NCBI GenBank assembly: GCA_947624415.1
Contig: CANQKH010000001.1
Location: 97,604 to 161,603 of the forward strand
DNA: 64,000 bases
Reading direction: 5' to 3'
Origin: an uncultured Clostridia bacterium
GTDB taxonomy: Bacteria; Bacillota; Clostridia; Christensenellales; UBA1242
Shown: piece by piece, positions 15,743 through 25,954 of the stretch
Position numbering within the stretch: position 1 is the first letter of the stretch
Layout: every line of letters starts with the position of its first letter
Notes under the pieces: generated by a model
What the model was told of the DNA's origin: nothing
The model's database searches: none
The model's input: the letters and a program-made list of their open reading frames with translations, nothing else
Program-made: the position numbers and the translations under genes

Positions 15743-17513
15743 TCCTTGGGCAATTAATGACGATTCGATTGGGGGAACTGAAAGATTTATTAAAGATTTG
15801 ACGGGGATTCTTGATAAGCTTAAACAAAAAATAGATGTGTTTATGTTATCAGGAAAAACGCATAACAAAAATGGAATTAGGTTTATTTCTCTCAACGCTT
15901 TTGGTGATGATGTTGTTGGTGATGAATATATGCTTTCTAATCTTTTTGGTGATTTAAGTGATAAAAATACTTATACAAAAATAGCTAAATTTATAGAAGG
16001 TAAAGTTAATTATACAAATTACGATATTATGCAGTTTAATTCACCATTGTTTTTGAGATGTTTTCAAGATAAAAAAAGAATTTTAACGTTGCATTCAAAT
16101 TATAGAGAGGTTTTAGTTAGTGGGAAAGATAGAGATTTTTGGACCCAAGTAGAGCTAATGAATGAACAAAAGAAAAACAATATCATATATGTTGTTCCAT
16201 CCCAAAGTTATTTTAATTATTGGAAAAAATTAATAGGCGAAAAAGTTTGCAGTATACCTCATGCGATAAATTTTGTAAACTTTTATTGCGACAGTAAGAA
16301 AGAGATAATTGCAAAAAAATATGATATAAATATATCAAAAAAAATATTTTTATTGCCAAGTAGGCTTGAACCTATACAAAAGAGGCCGCAATATTTCTTG
16401 CAAGCATGCACAAAATTAAAGAACGAAGAAAAACAAAAAATGCAAATCGTATTTACCGGGATTGATATACAATATGAAAAATTTGTAAAAAAACTTAAAA
16501 CGACTGCAGAGAAAAATGATTTGAATGTAAAATTTATAAATTTTGATGATATAAAGGAGGGATATAAAGTTGCAGATTTTGTGGTGATTCCAAGCAGAAG
16601 CGAGTCGTTTGGCTATGCCGGATTAGAAGGGCTTGCGCTTGGCAAAATGACCATTTTATCTAAATTGCCAACATTTAAAGAGATAAGTGCAGGAAACACG
16701 AATGCGTTATTGTTCAAGAATAAAGATGAACTAAAAAATATTATAACAAAAGTTTTAAACGAAAAACCTATAGAGCATAAAATACCTGACCAGTGGCTAC
16801 AAAAATATGACATAAATAAATGGGGAAAAAAATATGTTGAACTAGCATTTAATTTAAATAAATTGCCTGAAATCGAAGATGTGATTTTTGATTTAGACGG
16901 GACATTATGGGATTCGTGTGCGGGAGTAGCGCAAGCATGGACAAAAGTTGCAGGGATGTTGGGCTATTCAATAAAATTTCTTACCGATGATATAAAGAAT
17001 TTCATGGGTTTAAGTGGCAGCGAAATAAAAAAAATATTAAAAAGAGATTTTAAAATTACAGATGAAAAATTCTTTCAAGAGTGTGTAAAAGAAGAGGTTA
17101 ATACTCTTTGCAAAGAAAACACTCAGCTTTATAAAAATGTTGAAGAAACATTAAGTATTCTTAAACAAAATAATAAAAGATTGTTTATTGTAAGCAATTG
17201 TCAAGAAGGTTATATAGAAAAATTTTTGCAAATCTATAATTTGAAAAAATATTTTAATGACTTCCTTTGCTCAGGAAATGTTTTTAAAAATAAAACTTGT
17301 GCTTTATCATTTTTAAAAGACAAATATCAAATTGAAAAATTTATTTATGTTGGCGATTTGGAAAAAGATTTTGATGCATGTTTTAATAATGGAGGTGATT
17401 TTGTTTTTGCTGCGTATGGGTTTGGTAAAGATAATAACTATTTAAATAAAATAGACAAAATTTTACAATTACCTAAGTTATTAATAAATATAACATCCAA
17501 TTTGGCTCGTTAA
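15720..17513 (+). CDS. GT4-family glycosyltransferase fused to HAD-superfamily phosphatase
   Basis: IGGTERFIKDL, SRLEPIQKRPQYFLQA, SRSESFGYAGLEGLALGKMTIL (GT4); VIFDLDGTLWDSCAGVAQAW...FIVSNCQEG...IYVGDLEKDFDAC (HAD). Confidence 0.85.
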   Translation: MMRWAIFSPWAINDDSIGGTERFIKDLTGILDKLKQKIDVFMLSGKTHNKNGIRFISLNAFGDDVVGDEYMLSNLFGDLSDKNTYTKIAKFIEGKVNYTNYDIMQFNSPLFLRCFQDKKRILTLHSNYREVLVSGKDRDFWTQVELMNEQKKNNIIYVVPSQSYFNYWKKLIGEKVCSIPHAINFVNFYCDSKKEIIAKKYDINISKKIFLLPSRLEPIQKRPQYFLQACTKLKNEEKQKMQIVFTGIDIQYEKFVKKLKTTAEKNDLNVKFINFDDIKEGYKVADFVVIPSRSESFGYAGLEGLALGKMTILSKLPTFKEISAGNTNALLFKNKDELKNIITKVLNEKPIEHKIPDQWLQKYDINKWGKKYVELAFNLNKLPEIEDVIFDLDGTLWDSCAGVAQAWTKVAGMLGYSIKFLTDDIKNFMGLSGSEIKKILKRDFKITDEKFFQECVKEEVNTLCKENTQLYKNVEETLSILKQNNKRLFIVSNCQEGYIEKFLQIYNLKKYFNDFLCSGNVFKNKTCALSFLKDKYQIEKFIYVGDLEKDFDACFNNGGDFVFAAYGFGKDNNYLNKIDKILQLPKLLINITSNLAR

Positions 17514-17686
17514 AGACAGATCATTAATATACAAACAAAAGTCAAGGGTGATAAAAAACATATTAGTATAAGAATAATTTAGTCTGCTTCAACATTCTCG
17601 CTATTTGTCATTTTTAAATAAAACGAATTATTGGGAAGAGCAGGGCTTAAGATGGACACTCTACACTTGCACAATTTACAAGTTTT

Positions 17687-18205
17687 TCAAACAAACCTTT
17701 TAGACGCCAGAATGTAAAAATGAGGATTGATTTTGTTGTCGGGTTTTAGTCTTTTGGTATATTCTATATTTTTAATCAAAAAAGGATTTAGCAATTTTTC
17801 TAATTGCTTTTCGCTCACATATAGATTGTTGTCTGTGTTTATTTTATTTTTATAGAAATACGAATCTTTGCTTAATAAAGTTAAGTATATTTCGCCTTTT
17901 TGTTTTAAAATCTTGGACATAAATGATAGTATTTTGTTGCATTGCCCAAAATTCAGCTCTGATAGCGAGTGATAGCAAAGAATATAATCAAAAGAGAGAT
18001 TTGTCCCTTCTTCTGATAAGTTTTCAATCTCCTTTAAATTCAAATGAGTGGTATTTAAATGCTTAAAAATTTCAACATATTTTGATGAGCCGCCCACAAT
18101 TAAGATACTTTTGGAATTTCCGCACCATCTTTTGCTTAGATATAAAATGTCGGCAGGGATGGAATTTTGATGATCTTCTTCATTAGTAAACCAATTAAGT
18201 TTCAT
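17687..18205 (-). CDS. Possible class I SAM-dependent methyltransferase
   Basis: SILIVGGSSKYVEIFKHLN...LSFDYILCYHSLSELNFGQCNKILSFMSKILKQKGEIYLTLLSK. Confidence 0.55.
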   Translation of the reverse strand: MKLNWFTNEEDHQNSIPADILYLSKRWCGNSKSILIVGGSSKYVEIFKHLNTTHLNLKEIENLSEEGTNLSFDYILCYHSLSELNFGQCNKILSFMSKILKQKGEIYLTLLSKDSYFYKNKINTDNNLYVSEKQLEKLLNPFLIKNIEYTKRLKPDNKINPHFYILASKRFV

Positions 18206-18221
18206 TTTTTTGCCTCTCAAA

Positions 18222-19709
18222 TTAAAATTTCTTAAATATTTTATCTTCAATCTGTTTTTTTACAATTAAATAGTTACACATATTTTCAAAATCAAGTTTT
18301 TCTTTACAAATTTTTCCTATCTGTTCATCGATTGGTCGCGAACCGTGGTAGTCGCTACCACAAGTGCATATCAATTTATTTTGTTGTGCGAAATCAAACA
18401 AATTCTTTATTTCCTTATTGTTGTAGAGAGAATAAAATGTTTCAATACCGTCTACATATTTCGTCAGGGAGGAACTTGATTGACTAAAATCTTCAAAAGA
18501 AATTCTTTTTTTATAATTGCCAAGAGGATGGGCTAAAACAAGAAATCCTTTAGCTTTGTGGATAAGTTTAGAAAGTCGCTTTAAGTCAATCAAGAATTTC
18601 CCATGGTCTAGTTTGTTTATGTAATTACTTAGCCCTTCTTCAACCGAAGCACAATAATGATATTTAACCAATAATTGGGCGATGTATTCTCTAGAAAAGT
18701 GATTATTATTAATTATATCGTTTATGTCTTCCTCCATGAAGGAAAAACTATAGAGTTCTTCTAATTGTTTAAGCCGATAATGCAACAATTTTATTCGGTT
18801 GTTTTTTTGAATTTGCATAATTTTTAAAAAGCGTTTATTGCCTGCTGTGAAGTTATAGCAAAGAATATGTTGTTTTTTTTCATTTGCAATACAATTAAAT
18901 TCAACTCCATTAATGAAATCAAAATTTTTTATTTTTACGTTGAATCCATCATGATCGCATATTGCCGAATATTTAATATTCATTAGTTTGCATTTTTCAT
19001 AAATTTCTTCACAAGAATATACACCATCTGAATAATTTGAGTGTATATGGAGGTCGATGTCGGTGGAATTATCAAATAGTGCGGGTATATCCTGAGGATT
19101 TATCGAATTACATTGATTAGCTATGCCCAAATTTTTAAATGTTTTAAAGCAGAAATTTTTTTTAAATAGATTAAAATCCTCTAAATGTATTCCATTTATA
19201 AATGCGAGTTTAATATTTTTCCCATATTTATCTTCAAGCATTGTAAAGTCATTTTCGTTTGCGTTTAATAATTTTGCCTCACCATTATCTTTCTTTAAAT
19301 AAAGAAAGACGAAATTCCTTTGTTCTTTAATGTGTTGTCTTAAATTCTCTTTTATATTGGTTAAAATAATATAAAATTCTTTTGGTTTAAGTTTCTTTTT
19401 ATGTTTTATTAAAAGGAGTAGCCCTGTATTATTGTAGTTGGACATGGCATAAGACTCGTAGGCAATTTTAGATCTTGAAAAATTCTTTTCAAATTCTTTT
19501 TCATTGGCATATCTTTTTTTTAAGTCAAGCTTTCTATACTCATTGTTGTAATGTAAATAATCTTTGATAACAAAACATCCTTCGACTTTGCAGTCATTTT
19601 GTGCGAGCAAATTCATAAGTGTTTTATAGTATGATTTGTTTTCAAAAAAATCAGGTTTTAATATAAAACTTCCAAGACGCATTTTACACTCCTTTGTATA
19701 TTTTGACAA
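18222..19709 (-). CDS. NDK-like N-terminal domain fused to PHP phosphoesterase
   Basis: N-terminus FILKPDFF...AFINGIHLEDF similar to NDK KPD and NxIHxSD motifs; DLHIHSNYSDGVYSCEEI, GVEFNC, LAHPLGN, CGSDYHG PHP motifs; likely real start MRLGSF within the ORF. Confidence 0.75.
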   Translation of the reverse strand: MSKYTKECKMRLGSFILKPDFFENKSYYKTLMNLLAQNDCKVEGCFVIKDYLHYNNEYRKLDLKKRYANEKEFEKNFSRSKIAYESYAMSNYNNTGLLLLIKHKKKLKPKEFYIILTNIKENLRQHIKEQRNFVFLYLKKDNGEAKLLNANENDFTMLEDKYGKNIKLAFINGIHLEDFNLFKKNFCFKTFKNLGIANQCNSINPQDIPALFDNSTDIDLHIHSNYSDGVYSCEEIYEKCKLMNIKYSAICDHDGFNVKIKNFDFINGVEFNCIANEKKQHILCYNFTAGNKRFLKIMQIQKNNRIKLLHYRLKQLEELYSFSFMEEDINDIINNNHFSREYIAQLLVKYHYCASVEEGLSNYINKLDHGKFLIDLKRLSKLIHKAKGFLVLAHPLGNYKKRISFEDFSQSSSSLTKYVDGIETFYSLYNNKEIKNLFDFAQQNKLICTCGSDYHGSRPIDEQIGKICKEKLDFENMCNYLIVKKQIEDKIFKKF

Positions 19710-20721
19710 TTTGTTTTGAAAAGTTTAACGATTGTTTATAAAGAGGTTTAGGCAAATATTTTTTAGCTATACCTTTCCCAACCTTAAATAATACTACAAA
19801 ATCATTAGTTAAAATATTATGAAATTTATTATGTTTGAGAAAATCATAGTAATTTTTTGGTTCATTTTTCAACATTTCGATTATTTTGTCTAAAAACTTA
19901 TGATTTCTTGTGTTTATCAGACTTAATTTATCATATAATTGGTAATTAAACTTTGTATAAGGGGACAAGCCTTTCGAAATAACATCATATAGATACCAAT
20001 CATATTCCACGGCAGATATGCCTAAAAATTTATTCTTAAATAATTGCATAAGTTCCTGAGTTGTAAATCCCGAGCCAATATTATCATCAATTAAGTATAA
20101 TTGGGCATCTAAAATTTGTGAGGAGTCAAACTTTCCTTTATCGTTATTTTTAAATCTGCTGTATAAAATGTGCTTATAATCATTACCCCAAACAGCTTTA
20201 AAGAATGGACCTATAAAAATAGAGCCCAGACCGGGGGTTATAAAATAAAAACTTGTTTTACCAAAACTCTTAACATATGAATAAATTTCCAACTTATTAT
20301 CTAGTTCAATATTTCTAAAATTTATAGGCAATTTGACTTTTGGCAATATATAGTGCTTAGTTTGAATATTCTTATTTTCTATAAGAGCAACAATATTATT
20401 AACATCTTCCTGCAAACACGCAAGTGCATTTTTTATCAACTCGCCTTCGGTGTTTATTGACAATAAAAAATAATATGATTGGGCGGAAAAATGTGAAGCA
20501 TAGTCGAGAATAACATAATTTATCTTTTTGTCTAAACATAAATGTGATAGAAGTTCTTCGCGCATATTAGAAATTTCATCTAGCGGCTTGGAATCATAAT
20601 AAAGCTTATTTCGAGACAAAAAAGAGCCACTTATTTTGGTGGTATACTTATTTAAAAACATTGGGATTTTATTTGTGTGTAATACTCCAAGACAATCAAT
20701 TTTTTTGCTTAATTTTTTCAT
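19684..20721 (-). CDS. Phosphoribosyltransferase-like protein
   Basis: AQLYLIDDNIGSGFTTQELMQLFK resembles the PRPP-binding loop; overlaps downstream gene (coupled). Confidence 0.5.
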   Translation of the reverse strand: MKKLSKKIDCLGVLHTNKIPMFLNKYTTKISGSFLSRNKLYYDSKPLDEISNMREELLSHLCLDKKINYVILDYASHFSAQSYYFLLSINTEGELIKNALACLQEDVNNIVALIENKNIQTKHYILPKVKLPINFRNIELDNKLEIYSYVKSFGKTSFYFITPGLGSIFIGPFFKAVWGNDYKHILYSRFKNNDKGKFDSSQILDAQLYLIDDNIGSGFTTQELMQLFKNKFLGISAVEYDWYLYDVISKGLSPYTKFNYQLYDKLSLINTRNHKFLDKIIEMLKNEPKNYYDFLKHNKFHNILTNDFVVLFKVGKGIAKKYLPKPLYKQSLNFSKQIVKIYKGV

Positions 20722-20774
20722 AAAATTATATTAGCACAAATTTTCGATTGCATCAACCATTATTTGTAATATAA

Positions 20775-20804
20775 TTGACAAATTTAATTAATAAATGATA
20801 TAAT
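20775..20804 (+). promoter_or_regulatory. Sigma70/A-type promoter of radical SAM operon
   Basis: TTGACA-N18-TATAAT. Confidence 0.7.
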
Positions 20805-20824
20805 TTGAAAAAAGGAGAGAAATT

Positions 20825-22171
20825 ATGAATATCGCCATTTCAAATAATAAATTTTATATTTATGATGATGCAAAACTTGAAAAAATAAATGAATTTAATA
20901 AAGACTTGGAAGGAGTGGTGGAAAATATTCCTAAGAAAGAGAGGCTTTTAAAGGCAAAAAGCATGATAATGATTAATGGTAAGGACAACACTATTATTGC
21001 AACTTATCCCATTATCAGGGCACAACACTTTTATCCCTTGAGCATATTAGACTTTGCATATGCTATAAAAAATGTTGTTTGCAAAAAAATCCCTTCATTA
21101 CCCATTTTATCTTTGGATTCCCATGATTATAACTTTTGTGATTTTAATTGCAAAGACTGTTTGGCGGTGGATACAAGAAATTGGGCAAAGAAGAATCTTG
21201 GCTTTACAAATATAAAGCCTGATGAATATGAAAAAGTCTTATTTAAAATTGCTGAATATTCTAAAAAAAGAGGGTGCGACTCGATAAGATTTGAAATGTC
21301 GGGAGAGGGAAACCCTGATATGTATCCATATCGTTCTAGAATTATGAAATATGCTAAGGAAGTTTGCAATATGCAACTGGTTTATATTAGCAGTGGAAGT
21401 TTACTAAATGACCAATTAATAGATGACCTGGCAAAATATGCCTCATATGTTCGAATTAGTTTGCCAGGTGTTACCGAGAAAGCGTATGACATTTATTCTA
21501 ATCAAAAATGTGTCCCATCAAAAAAATTCACCTTAGAAAAGGCTTTAAACAATATAAAAAAAATAATTGAGCGCAGAAGCTTTTATAAACGAGATGGCGA
21601 ATTAGTAGTGGGAGCAAGAACTTGTATGAGACCAGAAAGCGAGGGAGGGTATCTTGAAACTGCAAGAAGACTAAAAGATCTTGGTGCCGATAGTTTTCAA
21701 GTGGTTCAAATATTAGTTCCAGAAGGAAATAATTATAAGGATTATCCAATTTCGACAAACTGTAAAAAAGAATTAATTGAATTAAACAAAAACAGTATAG
21801 GGCTTATGCATATTCAAACGCCAGCAAAACTAGATTATGTATATTACGACAGAGGTATTGAAAAAGAAAGTAAACCCAGTGAATGTTTCAGTTCTATGGT
21901 TGCCCCAATTCTTTACGGGCCACACCTGATTGTCTGCACGCACTGGGAAAAAATCAAAGACCTTAAATTTCACTACGGAAAGATTGATGACGGCGTAAAT
22001 GAGATTGAAGATATAATGCAAGATGAACGAGCGACTAAATTAAGGAAAGAAATCCCTTATAGCTGTTCAAGTTGCTGCTCTATATTTGACAATCAAATTA
22101 TGACTTCAATCAAAGCTCAATTATTATTAGCCAAGAACCCCGAGGACATTGAATTTTTATTAACATATTAA
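20825..22171 (+). CDS. Radical SAM protein with C-terminal Cys-rich (SPASM-like) region
   Basis: FCDFNCKDC (CxxxCxxC); C-terminal CSSCCSIFDN. Confidence 0.85.
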   Translation: MNIAISNNKFYIYDDAKLEKINEFNKDLEGVVENIPKKERLLKAKSMIMINGKDNTIIATYPIIRAQHFYPLSILDFAYAIKNVVCKKIPSLPILSLDSHDYNFCDFNCKDCLAVDTRNWAKKNLGFTNIKPDEYEKVLFKIAEYSKKRGCDSIRFEMSGEGNPDMYPYRSRIMKYAKEVCNMQLVYISSGSLLNDQLIDDLAKYASYVRISLPGVTEKAYDIYSNQKCVPSKKFTLEKALNNIKKIIERRSFYKRDGELVVGARTCMRPESEGGYLETARRLKDLGADSFQVVQILVPEGNNYKDYPISTNCKKELIELNKNSIGLMHIQTPAKLDYVYYDRGIEKESKPSECFSSMVAPILYGPHLIVCTHWEKIKDLKFHYGKIDDGVNEIEDIMQDERATKLRKEIPYSCSSCCSIFDNQIMTSIKAQLLLAKNPEDIEFLLTY

Positions 22172-22179
22172 GGAGATTT

Positions 22180-23016
22180 ATGTTAACCATAGAAAACGGA
22201 TATAGAATTTCTATAATGCTTACGGAAGCGTGTAATTTAAAATGTAGCCATTGCTATATGAGTGCTAATGCAAAGGGCAAAACTTTGTCTAATGAAGAGA
22301 TAGATAATCTTATAGACAACCTCCCAATAAATTGTTTGCGAATTTCAATTACTGGTGGTGAGCCTTATATGTGTAGAGATAAACTTTATTATATATTAGA
22401 TAAAATTAAAAATAAATTTGGCAAAAAAATGCCAGAAGTAAGGGTTGAAACGAACGGAATGTTCTTTTATTATGATGATGCGACAATAATCAAGGAGGTT
22501 CAAAAATTAATAGGACTAGGTGTCTCCACTTTGAGATTGTCTGATGATGAATTCCATGTGCGGGGAGGACTTAATATAAAAAAATTAAGAAACATCGAAA
22601 AGGTTGTGCAAGAAAATCACTTAAATATTATTGTATCCACCTTATTTCAAGATAAAGCAGTGGCATTTGGTCGAGCAAAAGAATTAAATACAAATAAAAT
22701 TGAAAAGAAAAAGTGCTTAAACAGGAAGGAATCTTTGATAATTCCCTATTTCTATACTACTATTGATGGTGATGTTTCCACATGTGCCTGGAAGTGCGCC
22801 CCTTCACTTGGAAATTGTTTCAAAGATCGTTGGGATGATATAGTCAAAAATTTAAACACGCCACTTCAATCAGCAATATTAAATTCAAATATTGAAGAAG
22901 TTGCAAGGCTTGTATCAAATGGAGATGAAGACAGATTTAATTATTTAAAAAATATACTTGAGACTAAGGGGCAATGCATGGCTTGTAAAGAAATGTTTAA
23001 GGGAAAATATGAGTAA
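22180..23016 (+). CDS. Radical SAM protein
   Basis: TEACNLKCSHCYMSANAKGKTLS, ITGGEPYMC; C-terminal Cys cluster. Confidence 0.9.
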   Translation: MLTIENGYRISIMLTEACNLKCSHCYMSANAKGKTLSNEEIDNLIDNLPINCLRISITGGEPYMCRDKLYYILDKIKNKFGKKMPEVRVETNGMFFYYDDATIIKEVQKLIGLGVSTLRLSDDEFHVRGGLNIKKLRNIEKVVQENHLNIIVSTLFQDKAVAFGRAKELNTNKIEKKKCLNRKESLIIPYFYTTIDGDVSTCAWKCAPSLGNCFKDRWDDIVKNLNTPLQSAILNSNIEEVARLVSNGDEDRFNYLKNILETKGQCMACKEMFKGKYE

Positions 23017-24832
23017 TTCAAAAGAAATAATATTTAAAAATCCTAATTTGGTTGCGGTGCAAGATAAGCAAGAAATTGTTTTTAATACTGACAACCAATT
23101 TTTGTATTTGTATCCGCTAAATATAATTGACTATGTAAACTCGTTTAGGAATAAAAAACCAATCAAACTTGTTGTGAAAAATTTCAAAACAGAAGATTGT
23201 TACAAAATTTTAAATTTTGTAGACAATATCATGTCTAAAGATGAGGGAATTAATCGTTGCGTAGAATTAGAGATAAAGGATGAAGTCCAAGACTGGAATT
23301 TAGTCGAAAAAATTTTAGATTATTTATTTCAAAACAATATAGAAATAGTTTTAAATTTTAAATCTTATATACAACTAAAAGACTATATTAAAATATTTAA
23401 ATTTGTAAACTGTTTTAAATTTTCTATTTATGATTGTTGTGAGTTTGAGAAAATTTTAAAAGAATTCAAAAACATTAAAAAGGATGAAAGGCAATTTCTT
23501 TTTGCAAAAATATATTTGAAAGAGAATCAAATTAATAGATATCATTCTCTTGTTAAAAAATTAAAAGGGTTGAAATTTGATTACGTTTTGTTTTCAAAGG
23601 AATTGATGCCAAAAGAAGGTAATAATATAAAAATTTCACCTATGGTTAAATATAATCTATTTAAAATAAAACATAAATTTGAAGATGAAAGGTTTAAAAT
23701 AAAAATTGTTAAGGATTTAACTACATTATACTATCCGCTTTTTACACTAGATGAAAGGAACACAAAAAAATGTTATGCAAGCAAAGTGTGTAACTATTTA
23801 ATTAATGGCAGGTTATATCCCTGTGCGACCCAACAAATTTTGAAAGATAATGTTTTGTTGGAAGATGAAGACTCCAAAAATTATATAGGTTCTAAATGCT
23901 CCGACTGTGCGAGTATTTTCGAAAATGATTATTTAGAGCAAATATTAAAACTAGATTTTGACCAATTAAAATTTGTTGAGCCAACCATTCCCCAAATCAA
24001 TCCTTTGGCAATAGGGACATTTAAATATGTGGGAGATTATAAACAAATCAAGAATAGTTTTATTATGGGGCAAAATCTTATTGATTGTAACCTGGCGTAT
24101 AATAATGGGAAAACGTTAAGGAAAATTGCAAGATATATTTCATCGCAGAGGAAAGGTGCCATACTTTATTGTAAATTATACAAAACAATTTCAAAAGTAG
24201 AAGATATAGAGATGCAGGTTGACGAATATTTAAAAATATTAAAGGCAAAATCTCTCGACATAGTTTCCATTCATAGTTTGGATATTTTAAAGAATATAGA
24301 ACTTATTGATGTATATAAAGAATTGCAGCGTCTACAGAGAGTGCAAAAGATAAAATATTTAGGGCTTTGTAATATTAACAAAAATCAATTAGAAGAGGTG
24401 ATAAATGCTGGAATTAAAATCTTAACATTTGAAGGCGTTTATAATTTATATTGCAAATATTATGAGACTTGCGGTGTTTTTGAAATATGTAGTAAAAATG
24501 ATATAAAATTCATTGCTTATCAGCCTTTAATAATGGGAAAATTTGATTTTATGAAAAATGACGCTCTCAATGAGTTATCTATAAAATATAATAAAACTAT
24601 TTTTCAAATTTTATTAAATTATTATATACTGCATAAAAACATTATTGTTCTGGTCAAGTCCTCAAATCTTCTACATATTATCGAAAATTCAAATTACGAT
24701 TTTTATATAAAAGATGAAGACTATGCAAAATTGGACAAACTAAATATAGATAAAAAGTTCAATGTAAGTTTTGAAGGGGGCAAAAATAAAATTTATTTTT
24801 TGTCCTATGAGTTACTGAAAGATAATGATTAA
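23009..24832 (+). CDS. Degenerate radical-SAM/SPASM-like domain fused to aldo/keto reductase
   Basis: LYPLNIIDYVNSFRN parallels the 20825 protein; CNYLINGRLYPCATQQ...CSDCASIFEN SPASM-like; C-terminal PLAIGTFKYVGDYKQIKN...YLGLCNINKNQLEEVINAGI...FIAYQPLIMGKF...ILVKSSN AKR; overlaps previous stop by 8 nt. Confidence 0.7.
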   Translation: MSNSKEIIFKNPNLVAVQDKQEIVFNTDNQFLYLYPLNIIDYVNSFRNKKPIKLVVKNFKTEDCYKILNFVDNIMSKDEGINRCVELEIKDEVQDWNLVEKILDYLFQNNIEIVLNFKSYIQLKDYIKIFKFVNCFKFSIYDCCEFEKILKEFKNIKKDERQFLFAKIYLKENQINRYHSLVKKLKGLKFDYVLFSKELMPKEGNNIKISPMVKYNLFKIKHKFEDERFKIKIVKDLTTLYYPLFTLDERNTKKCYASKVCNYLINGRLYPCATQQILKDNVLLEDEDSKNYIGSKCSDCASIFENDYLEQILKLDFDQLKFVEPTIPQINPLAIGTFKYVGDYKQIKNSFIMGQNLIDCNLAYNNGKTLRKIARYISSQRKGAILYCKLYKTISKVEDIEMQVDEYLKILKAKSLDIVSIHSLDILKNIELIDVYKELQRLQRVQKIKYLGLCNINKNQLEEVINAGIKILTFEGVYNLYCKYYETCGVFEICSKNDIKFIAYQPLIMGKFDFMKNDALNELSIKYNKTIFQILLNYYILHKNIIVLVKSSNLLHIIENSNYDFYIKDEDYAKLDKLNIDKKFNVSFEGGKNKIYFLSYELLKDND

Positions 24833-24867
24833 ACGTATTTATCTTGTAAAAAAAATATTTTTGTGTA

Positions 24868-24896
24868 TTGACAAATTAGTTTTTTTATTATATTAT
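24868..24896 (+). promoter_or_regulatory. Sigma70/A-type promoter with very short leader
   Basis: TTGACA-N17-TATTAT, ATG at 24907 only 10 nt after the -10. Confidence 0.6.
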
Positions 24897-24906
24897 AATA
24901 TTAGTT

Positions 24907-25395
24907 ATGATTATAGCAGGTTTCCCTTGTATTGGAAAAACGACAATGGCTAAAAATTTTGATAATGTAATGGACTTATCTTCAACAAAGTTTCATTATA
25001 TTATAGATGATGAATCAATTAACGAGCAAACAAAAGGCAATGAGAGCAATCTCGTTGTTAATCCGCTATGGCCTCAAAATTATATTGATAAACTTCTTAA
25101 AATCCGCGATAGTTATTATATAGTTTTCATTCTTGCCAGAGATTACATTTTGGAAGAATTGAACAGATTAAAAATTGACTATATTATTGCCGTTCCCGAA
25201 GATGGGTTAATGGAAGAATACATTTTGAGAGCAAGGGCAAGAGGCAACAATGCTGATTTCATTAGAGGCTTTGAGTTAAGATATGATAAATGGAGAAATA
25301 TGATGATTTCTCAACCGGTAAAAAAGATATATCTAAAAAAGGGAGAATTTATAGAAACTACATTAAAAAGATTAAATTATTGGGAGGAAAAATGA
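24907..25395 (+). CDS. P-loop nucleotide/nucleoside kinase-like protein
   Basis: MIIAGFPCIGKTTMAKN Walker A; short kinase-size ORF. Confidence 0.65.
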   Translation: MIIAGFPCIGKTTMAKNFDNVMDLSSTKFHYIIDDESINEQTKGNESNLVVNPLWPQNYIDKLLKIRDSYYIVFILARDYILEELNRLKIDYIIAVPEDGLMEEYILRARARGNNADFIRGFELRYDKWRNMMISQPVKKIYLKKGEFIETTLKRLNYWEEK

Positions 25396-25946
25396 GACAA
25401 AAATTTATAGACAAAGTATATATGAGAGAGGTTCTTGACAAAGAATGGTATCTTGAAAAAGATGAAAAACTTAATGGTTATATCGCCTTAAAGTATGTTA
25501 AGGAGATTTCAAAACCTTTAACTGCATTTAGTAATGGCAAGAAGTATGTAGGGCTGGATAATGGATACTCAATCCTGGAATATGTTCCTCTTGATAGGAA
25601 GTATAATTGCAGAGTTTTCTTTGATATATTAAACAGACCGCTTTGCTTTTACTTTGATATAAACAATGGCTCGGGAATTGAAAATGACATTCCTTGGTAT
25701 GATGATTTATATCTTGATGTAACCATGGAATGTCCAACTATTACAGAAATTGGCTATTATGTTCGCCTTGATGATGAAATGGAATTTAAAATGGCAAAGA
25801 AAGAGGGCAAAATTGACGAGGAAACATACAATGCCGGATATAAAGTTGCTATGGATTTAATGCAGGAACTTAGAGAACAAAAAAATGATATTGTAAATAG
25901 ATGTCAATTTGATTTGTTTAGAATAAAAACTTTATTGAATTTATAG
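25392..25946 (+). CDS. Hypothetical protein
   Basis: ATG 25392 after GGGAGG, overlapping previous stop; hydrophilic ORF. Confidence 0.65.
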   Translation: MRQKFIDKVYMREVLDKEWYLEKDEKLNGYIALKYVKEISKPLTAFSNGKKYVGLDNGYSILEYVPLDRKYNCRVFFDILNRPLCFYFDINNGSGIENDIPWYDDLYLDVTMECPTITEIGYYVRLDDEMEFKMAKKEGKIDEETYNAGYKVAMDLMQELREQKNDIVNRCQFDLFRIKTLLNL

Positions 25947-25954
25947 GAGTAATT

